Source: Gammaproteobacteria bacterium (GTDB lineage Bacteria > Pseudomonadota > Gammaproteobacteria > Steroidobacterales > GCA-2729495). From it: 64,000 bases of DNA. Below are positions 17,802-26,681 of this stretch, piece by piece. Under the pieces are notes generated by a model. That model worked only from the letters and a program-made list of their open reading frames with translations, was not told the DNA's origin and made no database searches. Where the stretch lies: contig VGVH01000001.1 in NCBI GenBank assembly GCA_016874095.1, positions 353,745 through 417,744 of the forward strand, given 5' to 3'. Every line of letters begins with the position of its first letter. Position 1 is the first letter of the stretch. Both the position numbers and the translations under genes were made by a program.

Positions 17802-19562
17802 ATGGCATACGTAGCAATCGCCGACCGCGACACGCACCTGCATGACCCGCAGACGTTCGTCACGAAGTACATCTGGAGCCAGGACCACAAGGTCATCGCC
17901 ATCCAGTATTCCCTGATCGCCATCGGCGTGGGTCTGGTAGCGCTGGTCCTGTCCGGGATGATGCGCCTGCAGCTCGGTTTTCCGGACACGTTCTCCTTCA
18001 TCACCCCGAACAACTATCTCCAGTTCATCACCATGCACGGCATGATCATGGTGATCTATCTGCTCACCGCGCTGTTCCTCGGCGGATTCGGCAACTACCT
18101 CATTCCCCTCATGGTCGGCGCGCGCGACATGGTATTCCCGTACATGAACATGCTGAGCGTGTGGGTCTACCTGCTCGCCGTCCTGGTGCTCCTGGCCAGC
18201 TATTTCGTGCCCGGGGGGCCGACGGGCGCCGGCTGGACGCTCTATCCGCCGCAAGCCATCCTCCCCGGTACCGCCGGCGCGAGCTGGGGGATCATCCTCA
18301 TGCTTGTTTCGCTCGCGATTTTCATCGTGGCGTTCACGATGGGCGGGCTGAACTACGTCTGCACGGTGCTACAGGCACGCTGCCGTGGCATGACGCTGAT
18401 GCGGATGCCGCTGAGCATCTGGGGCATCTTCATGGCGACGATTCTCGGCCTGCTGGCGTTTCCCGCCTTGCTGGTCAGCGCCATCATGATGATCCTCGAT
18501 AGCCTGATCGGCACCAGCTTCTTCATGCCGGCCATCGTTTCGATGGGCGAGCAGCTCGCCTACGAGGGCGGCAGTCCGATCCTGTTCCAGCACCTGTTCT
18601 GGTTTTTCGGGCATCCGGAGGTCTACATCGTCGCGCTGCCGGCGTTCGGCATCGTGTCCGATCTGCTGAGCGTGCATGCCCGCAAGAACATCTTCGGCTA
18701 CCGGATGATGGTGTGGGCGATTCTGGCGATCGGCGGACTGAGCTTCGTCGTCTGGGCCCATCACATGTACGTGAGTGGCATGAATCCCTATTTCGGTTTC
18801 TTCTTCGCCACGACTACGTTGATCATTGCGGTGCCGACGGCAATCAAGGTGTACAACTGGGTGCTCACCTTGTGGCATGGCGACATACACCTGCGCGTGC
18901 CCATGCTGTTCGCGATCGGTTTCATCTTCACCTTCATTCACGGCGGCCTGACCGGCCTGTTCCTCGGCAACGTCACCGTGGATCTGCCGTTGTCGGACAC
19001 CTACTTCGTCGTCGGGCACTTCCACATGGTGATGGGCGTGTCCCCGATCCTGGTTGTCTTTGGCGCGATCTATCACTGGTTCCCGAAGATCACCGGGAAG
19101 ATGTACAACGAGACGCTCGGCAAGTGGCACTTCTGGCTGACCTTCCTCGGTACCTACTCGATCTACCTGCCGATGCATTACCTGGGCATACTCGGTGTGC
19201 CACGCCGCTATTTCGCACTCGGCGAGACGGAATTCATTCCAGATTCCGCGCACATCGCCAACGAGAGTATTACGATTTCCGCGTTGATCGTCGCGGTCGT
19301 GCAGATCCTGTTTATCATCAACATGGTCTGGAGCACATGGCGCGGGCAGAAGGCGGACCCGAATCCTTGGGGTGCAACCACGCTGGAGTGGCAAACGCCG
19401 GACACGCCGCCCAAGCATGGCAACTGGGGTCCGAAGTTGCCCGAGGTGTATCGCTGGGCTTACGACTTCAGCGTGCCTGGCGCAGCGCGTGACTTCATCC
19501 CGCAGAACGAGCCGCTGGATCCGAAGATCGCCCCTGGCAGAGACCACGGCGTCCACGCGTGA
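17802..19562 (+). CDS. ctaD: Cytochrome c oxidase subunit I (first copy)
   Basis: MAYVAIADRDTHLHDPQTFVTKYIWSQDHKVIAIQY...; FWFFGHPEVYIVALPAFG, WAHHMYVSGM, DTYFVVGHFHMVMG. Upstream start in ORF track overlaps subunit II; ATG at 17802 preferred. Confidence 0.95.
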   Translation: MAYVAIADRDTHLHDPQTFVTKYIWSQDHKVIAIQYSLIAIGVGLVALVLSGMMRLQLGFPDTFSFITPNNYLQFITMHGMIMVIYLLTALFLGGFGNYLIPLMVGARDMVFPYMNMLSVWVYLLAVLVLLASYFVPGGPTGAGWTLYPPQAILPGTAGASWGIILMLVSLAIFIVAFTMGGLNYVCTVLQARCRGMTLMRMPLSIWGIFMATILGLLAFPALLVSAIMMILDSLIGTSFFMPAIVSMGEQLAYEGGSPILFQHLFWFFGHPEVYIVALPAFGIVSDLLSVHARKNIFGYRMMVWAILAIGGLSFVVWAHHMYVSGMNPYFGFFFATTTLIIAVPTAIKVYNWVLTLWHGDIHLRVPMLFAIGFIFTFIHGGLTGLFLGNVTVDLPLSDTYFVVGHFHMVMGVSPILVVFGAIYHWFPKITGKMYNETLGKWHFWLTFLGTYSIYLPMHYLGILGVPRRYFALGETEFIPDSAHIANESITISALIVAVVQILFIINMVWSTWRGQKADPNPWGATTLEWQTPDTPPKHGNWGPKLPEVYRWAYDFSVPGAARDFIPQNEPLDPKIAPGRDHGVHA

Positions 19563-20230
19563 GCACGACCGTACTGTTCGTTCTCGTTCTGGCCGGCGTC
19601 GTCGGCTGGTGGTTGTTCGCCCGGCAGCTGACCGGGAGGCCGTGGGAACTCGCGCAACGCAAGCTCGATGATTCGCACGAAGGCGCCACGCTCGCCGTCA
19701 GCCCCGCTCGCACCGGGCTGTGGGTGTTGCTTGCCGTCATCAGCTCTTTTTTCGCGCTGTTCATGTCGGCCTATGGCATGCGCATGATGCTCGACGATTG
19801 GCGACCGCTCGCGGAGCCGTCTTTGCTATGGGGTAACACCCTGATCCTCGTACTGAGCAGCATCGCGTTTCAATGGACGCGCGTCGCCGCTCGGCGTGGC
19901 GATCGTCCCGCCGTGCAGACGGGCCTCATCGTCACGGGGTTTTTTACCTTTGCTTTCCTTGCCGGCCAGGTACTCGCCTGGCGGCAGCTCAGTGCATCGG
20001 GGCAATATCTCCACAGTAACGTGGCCAACGCCTTTTTCTTCCTGCTCACCGGCTTGCACGGTCTGCACCTGCTTGGGGGTCTCGCGGCGTGGGCCAGGAC
20101 GATGCTGCGCCTCATGCAAGCCGGCACGGCCTTGGGTCAGGCCCGCCAGAGCGTCGAGCTCTGTGCAACCTATTGGCACTACCTGCTGCTTGTCTGGTTG
20201 GTGCTGTTCGGAATGTTGTTAGCCACATAG
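19559..20230 (+). CDS. Heme-copper oxidase subunit III-like protein (copy A)
   Basis: 223 aa; FFLLTGLHGLHLLGGLAAW and VELCATYWHYLLLVWLVLF resemble the subunit III family; overlaps ctaD stop by 4 nt. Confidence 0.8.
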   Translation: MSTTVLFVLVLAGVVGWWLFARQLTGRPWELAQRKLDDSHEGATLAVSPARTGLWVLLAVISSFFALFMSAYGMRMMLDDWRPLAEPSLLWGNTLILVLSSIAFQWTRVAARRGDRPAVQTGLIVTGFFTFAFLAGQVLAWRQLSASGQYLHSNVANAFFFLLTGLHGLHLLGGLAAWARTMLRLMQAGTALGQARQSVELCATYWHYLLLVWLVLFGMLLAT

Positions 20231-20248
20231 TCGGGGGCACACAGGCGC

Positions 20249-20944
20249 ATGAGCGATCACGCAATGACCAGCACGGCGCCGGCCGCCGTTGCACCGGACG
20301 GACTGAGCGGCGTCACGGCCGACTGGTCTGCGGACAAGCAAGCCTTCCCCGTCCCCTGGGGCAAGGCGATGATGTGGATCTTCCTGCTCAGCGACACTTT
20401 TATTTTCACTTGCTTCCTGACGTCGTACATGAACGTGCGCATGTCGACCACCGAGGTATGGCCGAACGCCAGCCAGGTTTTCGCGCTGCACATCGGCGGC
20501 GCCGACGTGCCGATGGTCCTGATCGCGATCATGACGTTCATCCTGATCACGAGCAGCGGAACCATGGCTCTCGCCGTGAACTACGGTTACCGGCGCGACC
20601 GCGCCCGGACGACGTCCCTGATGCTGATTACCGCGGCCTTTGGCGCCGTGTTCGTCGGCATGCAGGCGTTCGAGTGGACCAAACTGATCGTCGATGAAGG
20701 CATACGGCCGTGGGGCAATCCGCTCGGCGCGGCGCAGTTCGGCTCCTCGTTCTTCATGATCACAGGCTTCCACGGCCTGCACGTGTCCGCCGGAGTAATC
20801 TATCTGGTGGTCGTGGCGATGCGCGTGTGGAACGGGTTCTACGATCGCAAGGGCACTTACGAGACCGTCGAGATCACCGGCCTGTACTGGCACTTCGTCG
20901 ATCTCGTGTGGGTGTTCATTTTCGCGTTTTTCTATCTTTGGTGA
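20249..20944 (+). CDS. Heme-copper oxidase subunit III (copy B)
   Basis: 231 aa; FFMITGFHGLHVSAGVIYL and VEITGLYWHFVDLVWVFIFAFFYLW. Confidence 0.92.
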   Translation: MSDHAMTSTAPAAVAPDGLSGVTADWSADKQAFPVPWGKAMMWIFLLSDTFIFTCFLTSYMNVRMSTTEVWPNASQVFALHIGGADVPMVLIAIMTFILITSSGTMALAVNYGYRRDRARTTSLMLITAAFGAVFVGMQAFEWTKLIVDEGIRPWGNPLGAAQFGSSFFMITGFHGLHVSAGVIYLVVVAMRVWNGFYDRKGTYETVEITGLYWHFVDLVWVFIFAFFYLW

Positions 20945-20963
20945 GAAAGGCTGGACGACACGC

Positions 20964-21281
20964 ATGGACAAGGCCGAAGGTCAACAACACCCGCTGGCGA
21001 TCTACCTGTGGATCTGGGTAACGCTATTCGTGCTCAGCGCTTTCTCGTACATGGTCGACTACTTCCACGTGCAGGGATATCTGCGCTGGACACTGATCAT
21101 CATTTTCATGTTGCTCAAAGCAGGGCTGATCGTGGCCGTGTTCATGCACATGGCCTGGGAACGCCTGGCACTGAAGTTCGCGATACTCGTGCCGCCGCTT
21201 TGTCTGCTGGTTCTGATCGGCCTGATGGCCGTCGAAGGTGATTACACCTTCTTCACGCGACTGTCGGAGTTCGTGCGCTGA
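20964..21281 (+). CDS. Cytochrome c oxidase subunit IV-like (prokaryotic COX4 family)
   Basis: 105 aa, three TM helices, last gene of the plus-strand oxidase operon; LIIIFMLLKAGLIVAVFMHMAWER pattern. Confidence 0.85.
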   Translation: MDKAEGQQHPLAIYLWIWVTLFVLSAFSYMVDYFHVQGYLRWTLIIIFMLLKAGLIVAVFMHMAWERLALKFAILVPPLCLLVLIGLMAVEGDYTFFTRLSEFVR

Positions 21282-21535
21282 TCCTGATCCGCAACACCCC
21301 AAACCCAGGCGAGGATGCCGAAGACGAGCAGCGCGAGGGCGACGATCGCGAACGGCAGCGGCGGCAGCCACAGTGGAACTTCCTCGAGCGTTGGCGTGCC
21401 GACAAGCGAACCGATGACGATCACGAGCAGCATGCCGAAGGTGATTCCGAGCGCGATCACCGGCTGCCGGCGCCAGGCCAGCGCCCAGAGAGCGATCAGT
21501 AGCAGAAGCACAATCACGAAAGTGGTAACGCTCAT
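21242..21535 (-). CDS. Hypothetical small membrane protein
   Basis: 97 aa, three hydrophobic segments; converges on and overlaps the subunit IV gene by 40 bp. Confidence 0.5.
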   Translation of the reverse strand: MSVTTFVIVLLLLIALWALAWRRQPVIALGITFGMLLVIVIGSLVGTPTLEEVPLWLPPLPFAIVALALLVFGILAWVWGVADQDQRTNSDSRVKKV

Positions 21536-21577
21536 TATCGTTGCTCCCTGAAGAGTCCCTGATCGCCCGGCTCTTTC

Positions 21578-22096
21578 CTAGCGCGACTCCGCCAGCATAT
21601 AGGCGACTGCTGCCCTGACTTCCGCGTCCGAAAGGTTCACGAAGCCGCCTTTGGCCGGCATCACGCCTTTCTTCCCCTGGAAGCCCGCGATCGCATTGCG
21701 CTCCAGCGACGCCACGCCCTGCGCGATGCGTGCTCCCCAGTCCGCCTTGTCTCCCAGCTTTGGCGCGCCGGCAATGCCGGCACCATGGCAGGCATTGCAG
21801 GCTTGATTGAATACCTGCGGACCAGACAGGGGGGCCGCCACCGGTGCCGGGATAGCGGCAACGGGGGTGGCATCGGTTTGCCCGGCGGGCGACTCCTGGC
21901 CGGCAAGTACCACCGTCCCGACCGGCTTGAGTCGCTCGTCGACCTCATGCTGGTACTCCGGATTGTCGCGAACGGCGACATTCTGCGTCCTCGACGCCAC
22001 GAAGGCAGCGAGCAGCCCGAGTCCCACGGCTGTTGCAATGAGCACACCCATGATCAGCGTGAACAAATCCATGAACTTCCGGTCGTGGGTGGCCAA
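21578..22096 (-). CDS. Membrane-anchored cytochrome c5-family protein
   Basis: 172 aa; N-terminal TM, single heme motif CNACH, C-terminal GKKGVMPAKGGFVNLSDAEVRAAVAYM. Confidence 0.9.
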   Translation of the reverse strand: MATHDRKFMDLFTLIMGVLIATAVGLGLLAAFVASRTQNVAVRDNPEYQHEVDERLKPVGTVVLAGQESPAGQTDATPVAAIPAPVAAPLSGPQVFNQACNACHGAGIAGAPKLGDKADWGARIAQGVASLERNAIAGFQGKKGVMPAKGGFVNLSDAEVRAAVAYMLAESR

Positions 22097-22261
22097 TCGC
22101 TTGCTCCTGCGGGGATGATCGGCGAGGCACGTTTGATATTGCCAGCTAGTATAACTGGCGTCCGATGCTACGCAAACGCCGCCCGTGCGCGCCTATCGAT
22201 GAATTTGCCAGCCTTGGCCTATACTCGACGGTGGTTGCAGCATTCTGATGAGAGATTGGAA

Positions 22262-22453
22262 ATGAATGTGCTTACGGTGCTCATCGTGTTGGCATTGCTT
22301 GCCACCATGGCCACGTTGCTTTTGGGGCTCATCTCCATGGGCGGCGGCGGTTCTCTGGATCGACAGCTCAGCACGCCATTGATGTGGGCCCGGGTGGGCC
22401 TTCAGGCCCTTGCGGTGGCGCTGCTGATCATCGCCGCGGCAGTCGCGCCGTGA
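22262..22453 (+). CDS. HIG1-like twin-transmembrane small protein
   Basis: MNVLTVLIVLALLATMATLLLGLISMGGGGSLDRQLSTPLMWARVGLQALAVALLIIAAAVAP (63 aa); two-TM R..LQ pattern like the HIG1 domain. Confidence 0.7.
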   Translation: MNVLTVLIVLALLATMATLLLGLISMGGGGSLDRQLSTPLMWARVGLQALAVALLIIAAAVAP

Positions 22454-22457
22454 CGGC

Positions 22458-23339
22458 CTAAAACCAATACACGAAGATGAACAGGCCAAGCCACACGACG
22501 TCGACGAAGTGCCAATACCAGGCGACACCCTCGAAGGCAAAGTGCCGATCCGGCGTGAAGTGACCGCGCAGACAGCGTAGCCAGATGACGGTGAGCATGA
22601 TCGCGCCGATGGTCACGTGTGCGCCGTGAAAACCCGTCAGCATGTAGAACGTCGAGCCGTAGATCCCGGTCTGCAGAGTCAGGTTCAGGTGCGTGTACGC
22701 TTCGTAGTACTCGTACACCTGGCAGCCCATGAAGACGAAGCCGAGAATGAACGTGGCTCCAAGCCAGACCAGCAGCGACCCACGTCGGCCAGCTTTCAAG
22801 GCGTGATGGGCGATAGTCAGGGTCACGCCGCTCGTCAGGAGAATGGCCGTGTTCAGTGCCGGAATCGGGAAAGGACCCATCGGAGAGAAGTTGCCGCCTA
22901 CGGCGCCCGGTCCATTCGATGGCCACTCGTTTTCGAAGCTCGGCCAGATCAGCAACTTCGTCCACATATCGGTCCCCTCGCCGCCCAGCCATGGCAGTGA
23001 GAGTTGGCGGGCATAAAAGAGCGCGCCGAAAAATACCGCAAAAAACATGACCTCGGAGAAAATGAACCAGCCCATGCCCATGCGAAAGGACTTGTCTACC
23101 TGTTCGTTGTAGAGCCGCGACTCGCTTTCCCCGATCACCTGGCCGAACCAGCGGAACATCATGTACAGGAGCAAGGCGATTCCGGCGTATACCGCCACCT
23201 CGCCTGCACCGGAGCCATTGAGGACCCGGGAGACGCCCCAGAACAGCGTGAACAGGGCGATGGAACCGATGATGGGCCAATTGGTGCCATGAGGCAGGTA
23301 GTACTTGACTGGTGCGGCGTCGTTGGTCATGCGCATCAT
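22458..23339 (-). CDS. ctaE: Cytochrome c oxidase subunit III (second oxidase)
   Basis: 293 aa; GWFIFSEVMFFAVFFGALFYAR, LTGFHGAHVTIGAIML, FEGVAWYWHFVDVVWLGLFIFVYWF. Confidence 0.95.
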   Translation of the reverse strand: MMRMTNDAAPVKYYLPHGTNWPIIGSIALFTLFWGVSRVLNGSGAGEVAVYAGIALLLYMMFRWFGQVIGESESRLYNEQVDKSFRMGMGWFIFSEVMFFAVFFGALFYARQLSLPWLGGEGTDMWTKLLIWPSFENEWPSNGPGAVGGNFSPMGPFPIPALNTAILLTSGVTLTIAHHALKAGRRGSLLVWLGATFILGFVFMGCQVYEYYEAYTHLNLTLQTGIYGSTFYMLTGFHGAHVTIGAIMLTVIWLRCLRGHFTPDRHFAFEGVAWYWHFVDVVWLGLFIFVYWF

Positions 23340-23352
23340 CCCCCGGGAATAG

Positions 23353-23901
23353 TCACGCCGTGGACTTCACGAACATCGTGTAGGACAGCGTCACGCGATC
23401 GACATAACTCGGCAGGTTGCGATCCAGATAGAACTGTACGACAAGCTCGCGTGTTTCCTGCGGTTCGAACTTCTGCTCCTGGAAGCAGAAGCATTCGGTC
23501 TTGTTCACGTACTGCGCGGCGCCGCCAGGGGCAACATTCGGGATTGCCTGGCCAGTCAGCGGGTGATCCGTCAGATTTCGTGCCCTGAACTTGACGGTCT
23601 GGAGCTGGCCCGGATGCACCGCGAGTTCCGTGACCGCCGGCGCAAACTCCCAGGGGGCGTACTCGTTGACCGAAGCGAGAAATTCAACCGTTATCGTCCG
23701 CTGCTCGTCCATCGCAACGGGAATCGCGGTAACCGCCTGCACGTTTCTGCCGCCGATCCCGGTTATCTCGCAGAGCAGGTCATAGAGCGGAACCAGCAGA
23801 TAGCCGAAGCCGAACATGCCTATCGCCAGAGCAACCAGCCGCAGTGTCAGACTGCGATTGGAGTGTCGGGCGAAATGGCGCTGGCTGCTGCGCTCTGCCA
23901 T
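23353..23901 (-). CDS. ctaG: Cytochrome c oxidase assembly protein CtaG/Cox11
   Basis: 182 aa; single TM then VPLYDLLCEITGIGGR and KTECFCFQEQKFEPQETRELVVQFYLD copper-binding region. Confidence 0.95.
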   Translation of the reverse strand: MAERSSQRHFARHSNRSLTLRLVALAIGMFGFGYLLVPLYDLLCEITGIGGRNVQAVTAIPVAMDEQRTITVEFLASVNEYAPWEFAPAVTELAVHPGQLQTVKFRARNLTDHPLTGQAIPNVAPGGAAQYVNKTECFCFQEQKFEPQETRELVVQFYLDRNLPSYVDRVTLSYTMFVKSTA

Positions 23902-23902
23902 G

Positions 23903-24013
23903 TCAGTTGGGTAGCTTTACGAGGAAGTAGGTGACATAGAAAGAGAGCGACAGCACCACCAGCAGCCAGACCTGGCGTCGCACGCGCCTGCGGGACTCGT
24001 CGCGTGCCTTCAT
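23903..24013 (-). CDS. Very small single-TM protein (36 aa) between ctaD and ctaG; oxidase small assembly protein candidate
   Basis: MKARDESRRRVRRQVWLLVVLSLSFYVTYFLVKLPN; ATGA overlap with ctaD stop, 1 nt from ctaG start region; translational coupling. Confidence 0.65.
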   Translation of the reverse strand: MKARDESRRRVRRQVWLLVVLSLSFYVTYFLVKLPN

Positions 24014-25593
24014 TTGACCAGCGGGGCCTCTTCGAAGGTATGGTAGGGAGCAGGAGACGGCACGGTCCACTCCAGGCCCTCGGGATGGTCCCATACCTGA
24101 CTCGTCGCCTTCTGCCCGCCTCGAGCACACTGCACGACGATCCAGACGAACAGCAGCTGCGCGAAGCCGAAGCCGAAAGCGCCGATACTCGACACGAGGT
24201 TCCAGTCCGTAAACTGCGTGGCATAGTCCGGGATGCGACGCGGCATGCCGGCCAGGCCGAGGAAATGCTGCGGAAAGAACAGCAGGTTCACAAAAATCGT
24301 GGACAGCCAGAAATGCCACTTGCCGAGCGTCTCGTCATACATGTGGCCGGTCCACTTGGGTAGCCAGTAGTAGGCCCCCCCCAGCGCTGCGAACAGGGCA
24401 CCCGGCACCAGCACGTAGTGAAAGTGCGCCACGATGAAATAGGTGTCGTGGTACTGAAAGTCGAGCGGCACGATGGCCATCATCAGGCCGGTGAAGCCGC
24501 CTATGCTGAACATGAACAGGAAGCCGATGGCGAACAACATCGGTGTCTCGAACGTGAGCGAGCCGCGCCACATCGTCGATATCCAGTTGAAAACCTTCAC
24601 GGCCGTCGGTACGGCAATCAGCATGGTCGTCATCATGAAGAACAATTCGCCAGCGAGCGGCATGCCGACGGTGAACATGTGATGAGCCCACACGATGTAG
24701 GAGAGAAAGCCGATGCTGGCGGTCGCGTACACCATTGAGTCATAGCCGAACAGTCGCTTGCGCGAAAAGGTGGGAATGATCTGCGACACGATTCCGAAGG
24801 CCGGCAGAATGATGATGTAGACCTCCGGGTGCCCGAAGAACCAGAAGATGTGCTGGAACAGCACGGGATCGCCGCCGCCGGCAGCCTGGAAGAAGCTCGT
24901 ACCGAAGAATTGATCCGTGAGTAACATCGTGACGCCACCGGCCAGCACGGGCATAGCACCGATCAGCAGATACGCCGTGACGAGCCAGGTCCAGACGAAC
25001 ATCGGCATCTTCATCAGCGTCATGCCGGGTGCGCGCATGTTCAATATCGTCACGATGATGTTGATGGAGGCCATGATGGACGAGATGCCCAGCAGGTGGA
25101 TCGAAAAAATGGTGAACGGAAAGCCGTCGCCTGCCTGCAGTGACAGGGGCGGATAAAGCGTCCAGCCCGAAGCCGGCCCTCCGCCCGGCATCAAGAGGGT
25201 CGCGAGCAGCATTGCACCGGCGAAAGGCAGCAGCCAGAACGACCAGTTGTTCATTCGTGGCAGCGCCATATCGGGGGCGCCGATCATCATCGGAATCATC
25301 CAGTTCGCGAATCCCGCGAATGCCGGCATGATCATGCCGAAGACCATGATGAGGGCGTGCATCGTCGTCATCTGATTGAAGAAGTCAGGATTGACGAACT
25401 GGATGCCTGGTTGGAACAGCTCGGCGCGGATCACTAGCGCCATCAGTCCACCCACGAACAGCATCACGAGCGCGAACAGCAAATAAAGGGTGCCGATATC
25501 CTTGTGGTTGGTCGTGCGGATCCACCGCATGAGGCCCTTTTCCGGGCCATGGGCGTCGTGCTCGTCACTGTGATCATGCGTTGCCACGCTCAT
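24010..25593 (-). CDS. ctaD: Cytochrome c oxidase subunit I (second copy)
   Basis: 527 aa; HIFWFFGHPEVYIIILPAFGIVSQIIPTFSRKRLFGYDSMVYA, WAHHMFTVGMP, DTYFIVAHFHYVL. Confidence 0.96.
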   Translation of the reverse strand: MSVATHDHSDEHDAHGPEKGLMRWIRTTNHKDIGTLYLLFALVMLFVGGLMALVIRAELFQPGIQFVNPDFFNQMTTMHALIMVFGMIMPAFAGFANWMIPMMIGAPDMALPRMNNWSFWLLPFAGAMLLATLLMPGGGPASGWTLYPPLSLQAGDGFPFTIFSIHLLGISSIMASINIIVTILNMRAPGMTLMKMPMFVWTWLVTAYLLIGAMPVLAGGVTMLLTDQFFGTSFFQAAGGGDPVLFQHIFWFFGHPEVYIIILPAFGIVSQIIPTFSRKRLFGYDSMVYATASIGFLSYIVWAHHMFTVGMPLAGELFFMMTTMLIAVPTAVKVFNWISTMWRGSLTFETPMLFAIGFLFMFSIGGFTGLMMAIVPLDFQYHDTYFIVAHFHYVLVPGALFAALGGAYYWLPKWTGHMYDETLGKWHFWLSTIFVNLLFFPQHFLGLAGMPRRIPDYATQFTDWNLVSSIGAFGFGFAQLLFVWIVVQCARGGQKATSQVWDHPEGLEWTVPSPAPYHTFEEAPLVK

Positions 25594-25645
25594 CCTGACT
25601 GCTCCTGGCGGCGGCTCCCGTCTGTGGGATCGCCCGAACCTTGAC

Positions 25646-26491
25646 TCAACCGGTCACCTGCTGCCGCAACCAGGCATCGAACTCGCTCTCGGGAATGACT
25701 TCGACGACGATCGGCATGAAGCCGTGGTCCTTGCCGCACAGTTCCGCGCACTGGCCACGGTAAGTTCCCGGTCGGTCGACCTGAAACCATCCCTCGTTCA
25801 TGTAGCCCGGGATCGCGTCGCGCTTGACGCCGAAATCGGGCACCCACCACGCGTGATTGACGTCGTTCGAGGTGATGAGGTAGCGGATCTTTACGCCAGC
25901 CGGCAGCACCAGCGGCCGGTCGACTTCGAGCAGGTAGTTGTCCACCGCGTAGGGGTCCCTGCCGGAGTTCTTCTGGCGCGCAACGTTGCTCTCTCTGCCA
26001 AGGGTGCTATAGAAGCTGTAGTTCTTCCCGACGTACTCGTACTGCCACTTCCATTGATAACCGGTGATCTTGACGGTGAGTTCAGACCCGCTCGTGTCCT
26101 CGATGAGGATCAGCGCCTGGGCGGCCGGGATCGCCAGGCCGACCATGACAAAGAAGGGAATTACCGTCCAGATGAATTCGGCCAGGTTGCTGTGGTCCCA
26201 GGTCGCGGACGCAACACCCGGTTTCTTTCGGAATGCAATCAGCGCGTAGGTCAGAACGGCGAACACCAGCACGCCGATGACCGTGACGATCCCGAGGACC
26301 AGCATGTGCAGGTCGTAGATACGGCTGCTGATCTCGGTGACGCCCCGCGGCAGGTTGGTCGCCCAATCGGCGTGCGCATGGGCGTAAGCGAACAACCCCG
26401 CGGCAGCGGCGAGAGCTCGCAAAGCAGACTTTCCGAGTGACAGCATCAGTTCTACCCCAAGCCTCGAGCCCAAGAGCATTGCGATCCGCAT
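25646..26491 (-). CDS. ctaC: Cytochrome c oxidase subunit II (second oxidase, no cytochrome c extension)
   Basis: 281 aa; CuA motif QCAELCGKDHGFMPIVVEV, W.W.YEY aromatic region (YQWKWQYEYVGKNYSF). Exact start uncertain (MLSLGKSALRAL... also plausible). Confidence 0.94.
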   Translation of the reverse strand: MRIAMLLGSRLGVELMLSLGKSALRALAAAAGLFAYAHAHADWATNLPRGVTEISSRIYDLHMLVLGIVTVIGVLVFAVLTYALIAFRKKPGVASATWDHSNLAEFIWTVIPFFVMVGLAIPAAQALILIEDTSGSELTVKITGYQWKWQYEYVGKNYSFYSTLGRESNVARQKNSGRDPYAVDNYLLEVDRPLVLPAGVKIRYLITSNDVNHAWWVPDFGVKRDAIPGYMNEGWFQVDRPGTYRGQCAELCGKDHGFMPIVVEVIPESEFDAWLRQQVTG

Positions 26492-26681
26492 CAGACGCTA
26501 TTCCGAATGGCCGGCACTCGGGATGTGATCGTCAGGTTAGACGCCAGCATCGGACTTCACCGGAAGCCGACACGTAACGCAGGAGCGCAAACAACGAACG
26601 CTCAGCCTCGCTAGGGGCAACGACCCCCCGGAAGCAGCGAAATTCTAAAGGATGGACCGGATCAGTTGAAGAGGTTCTTCG

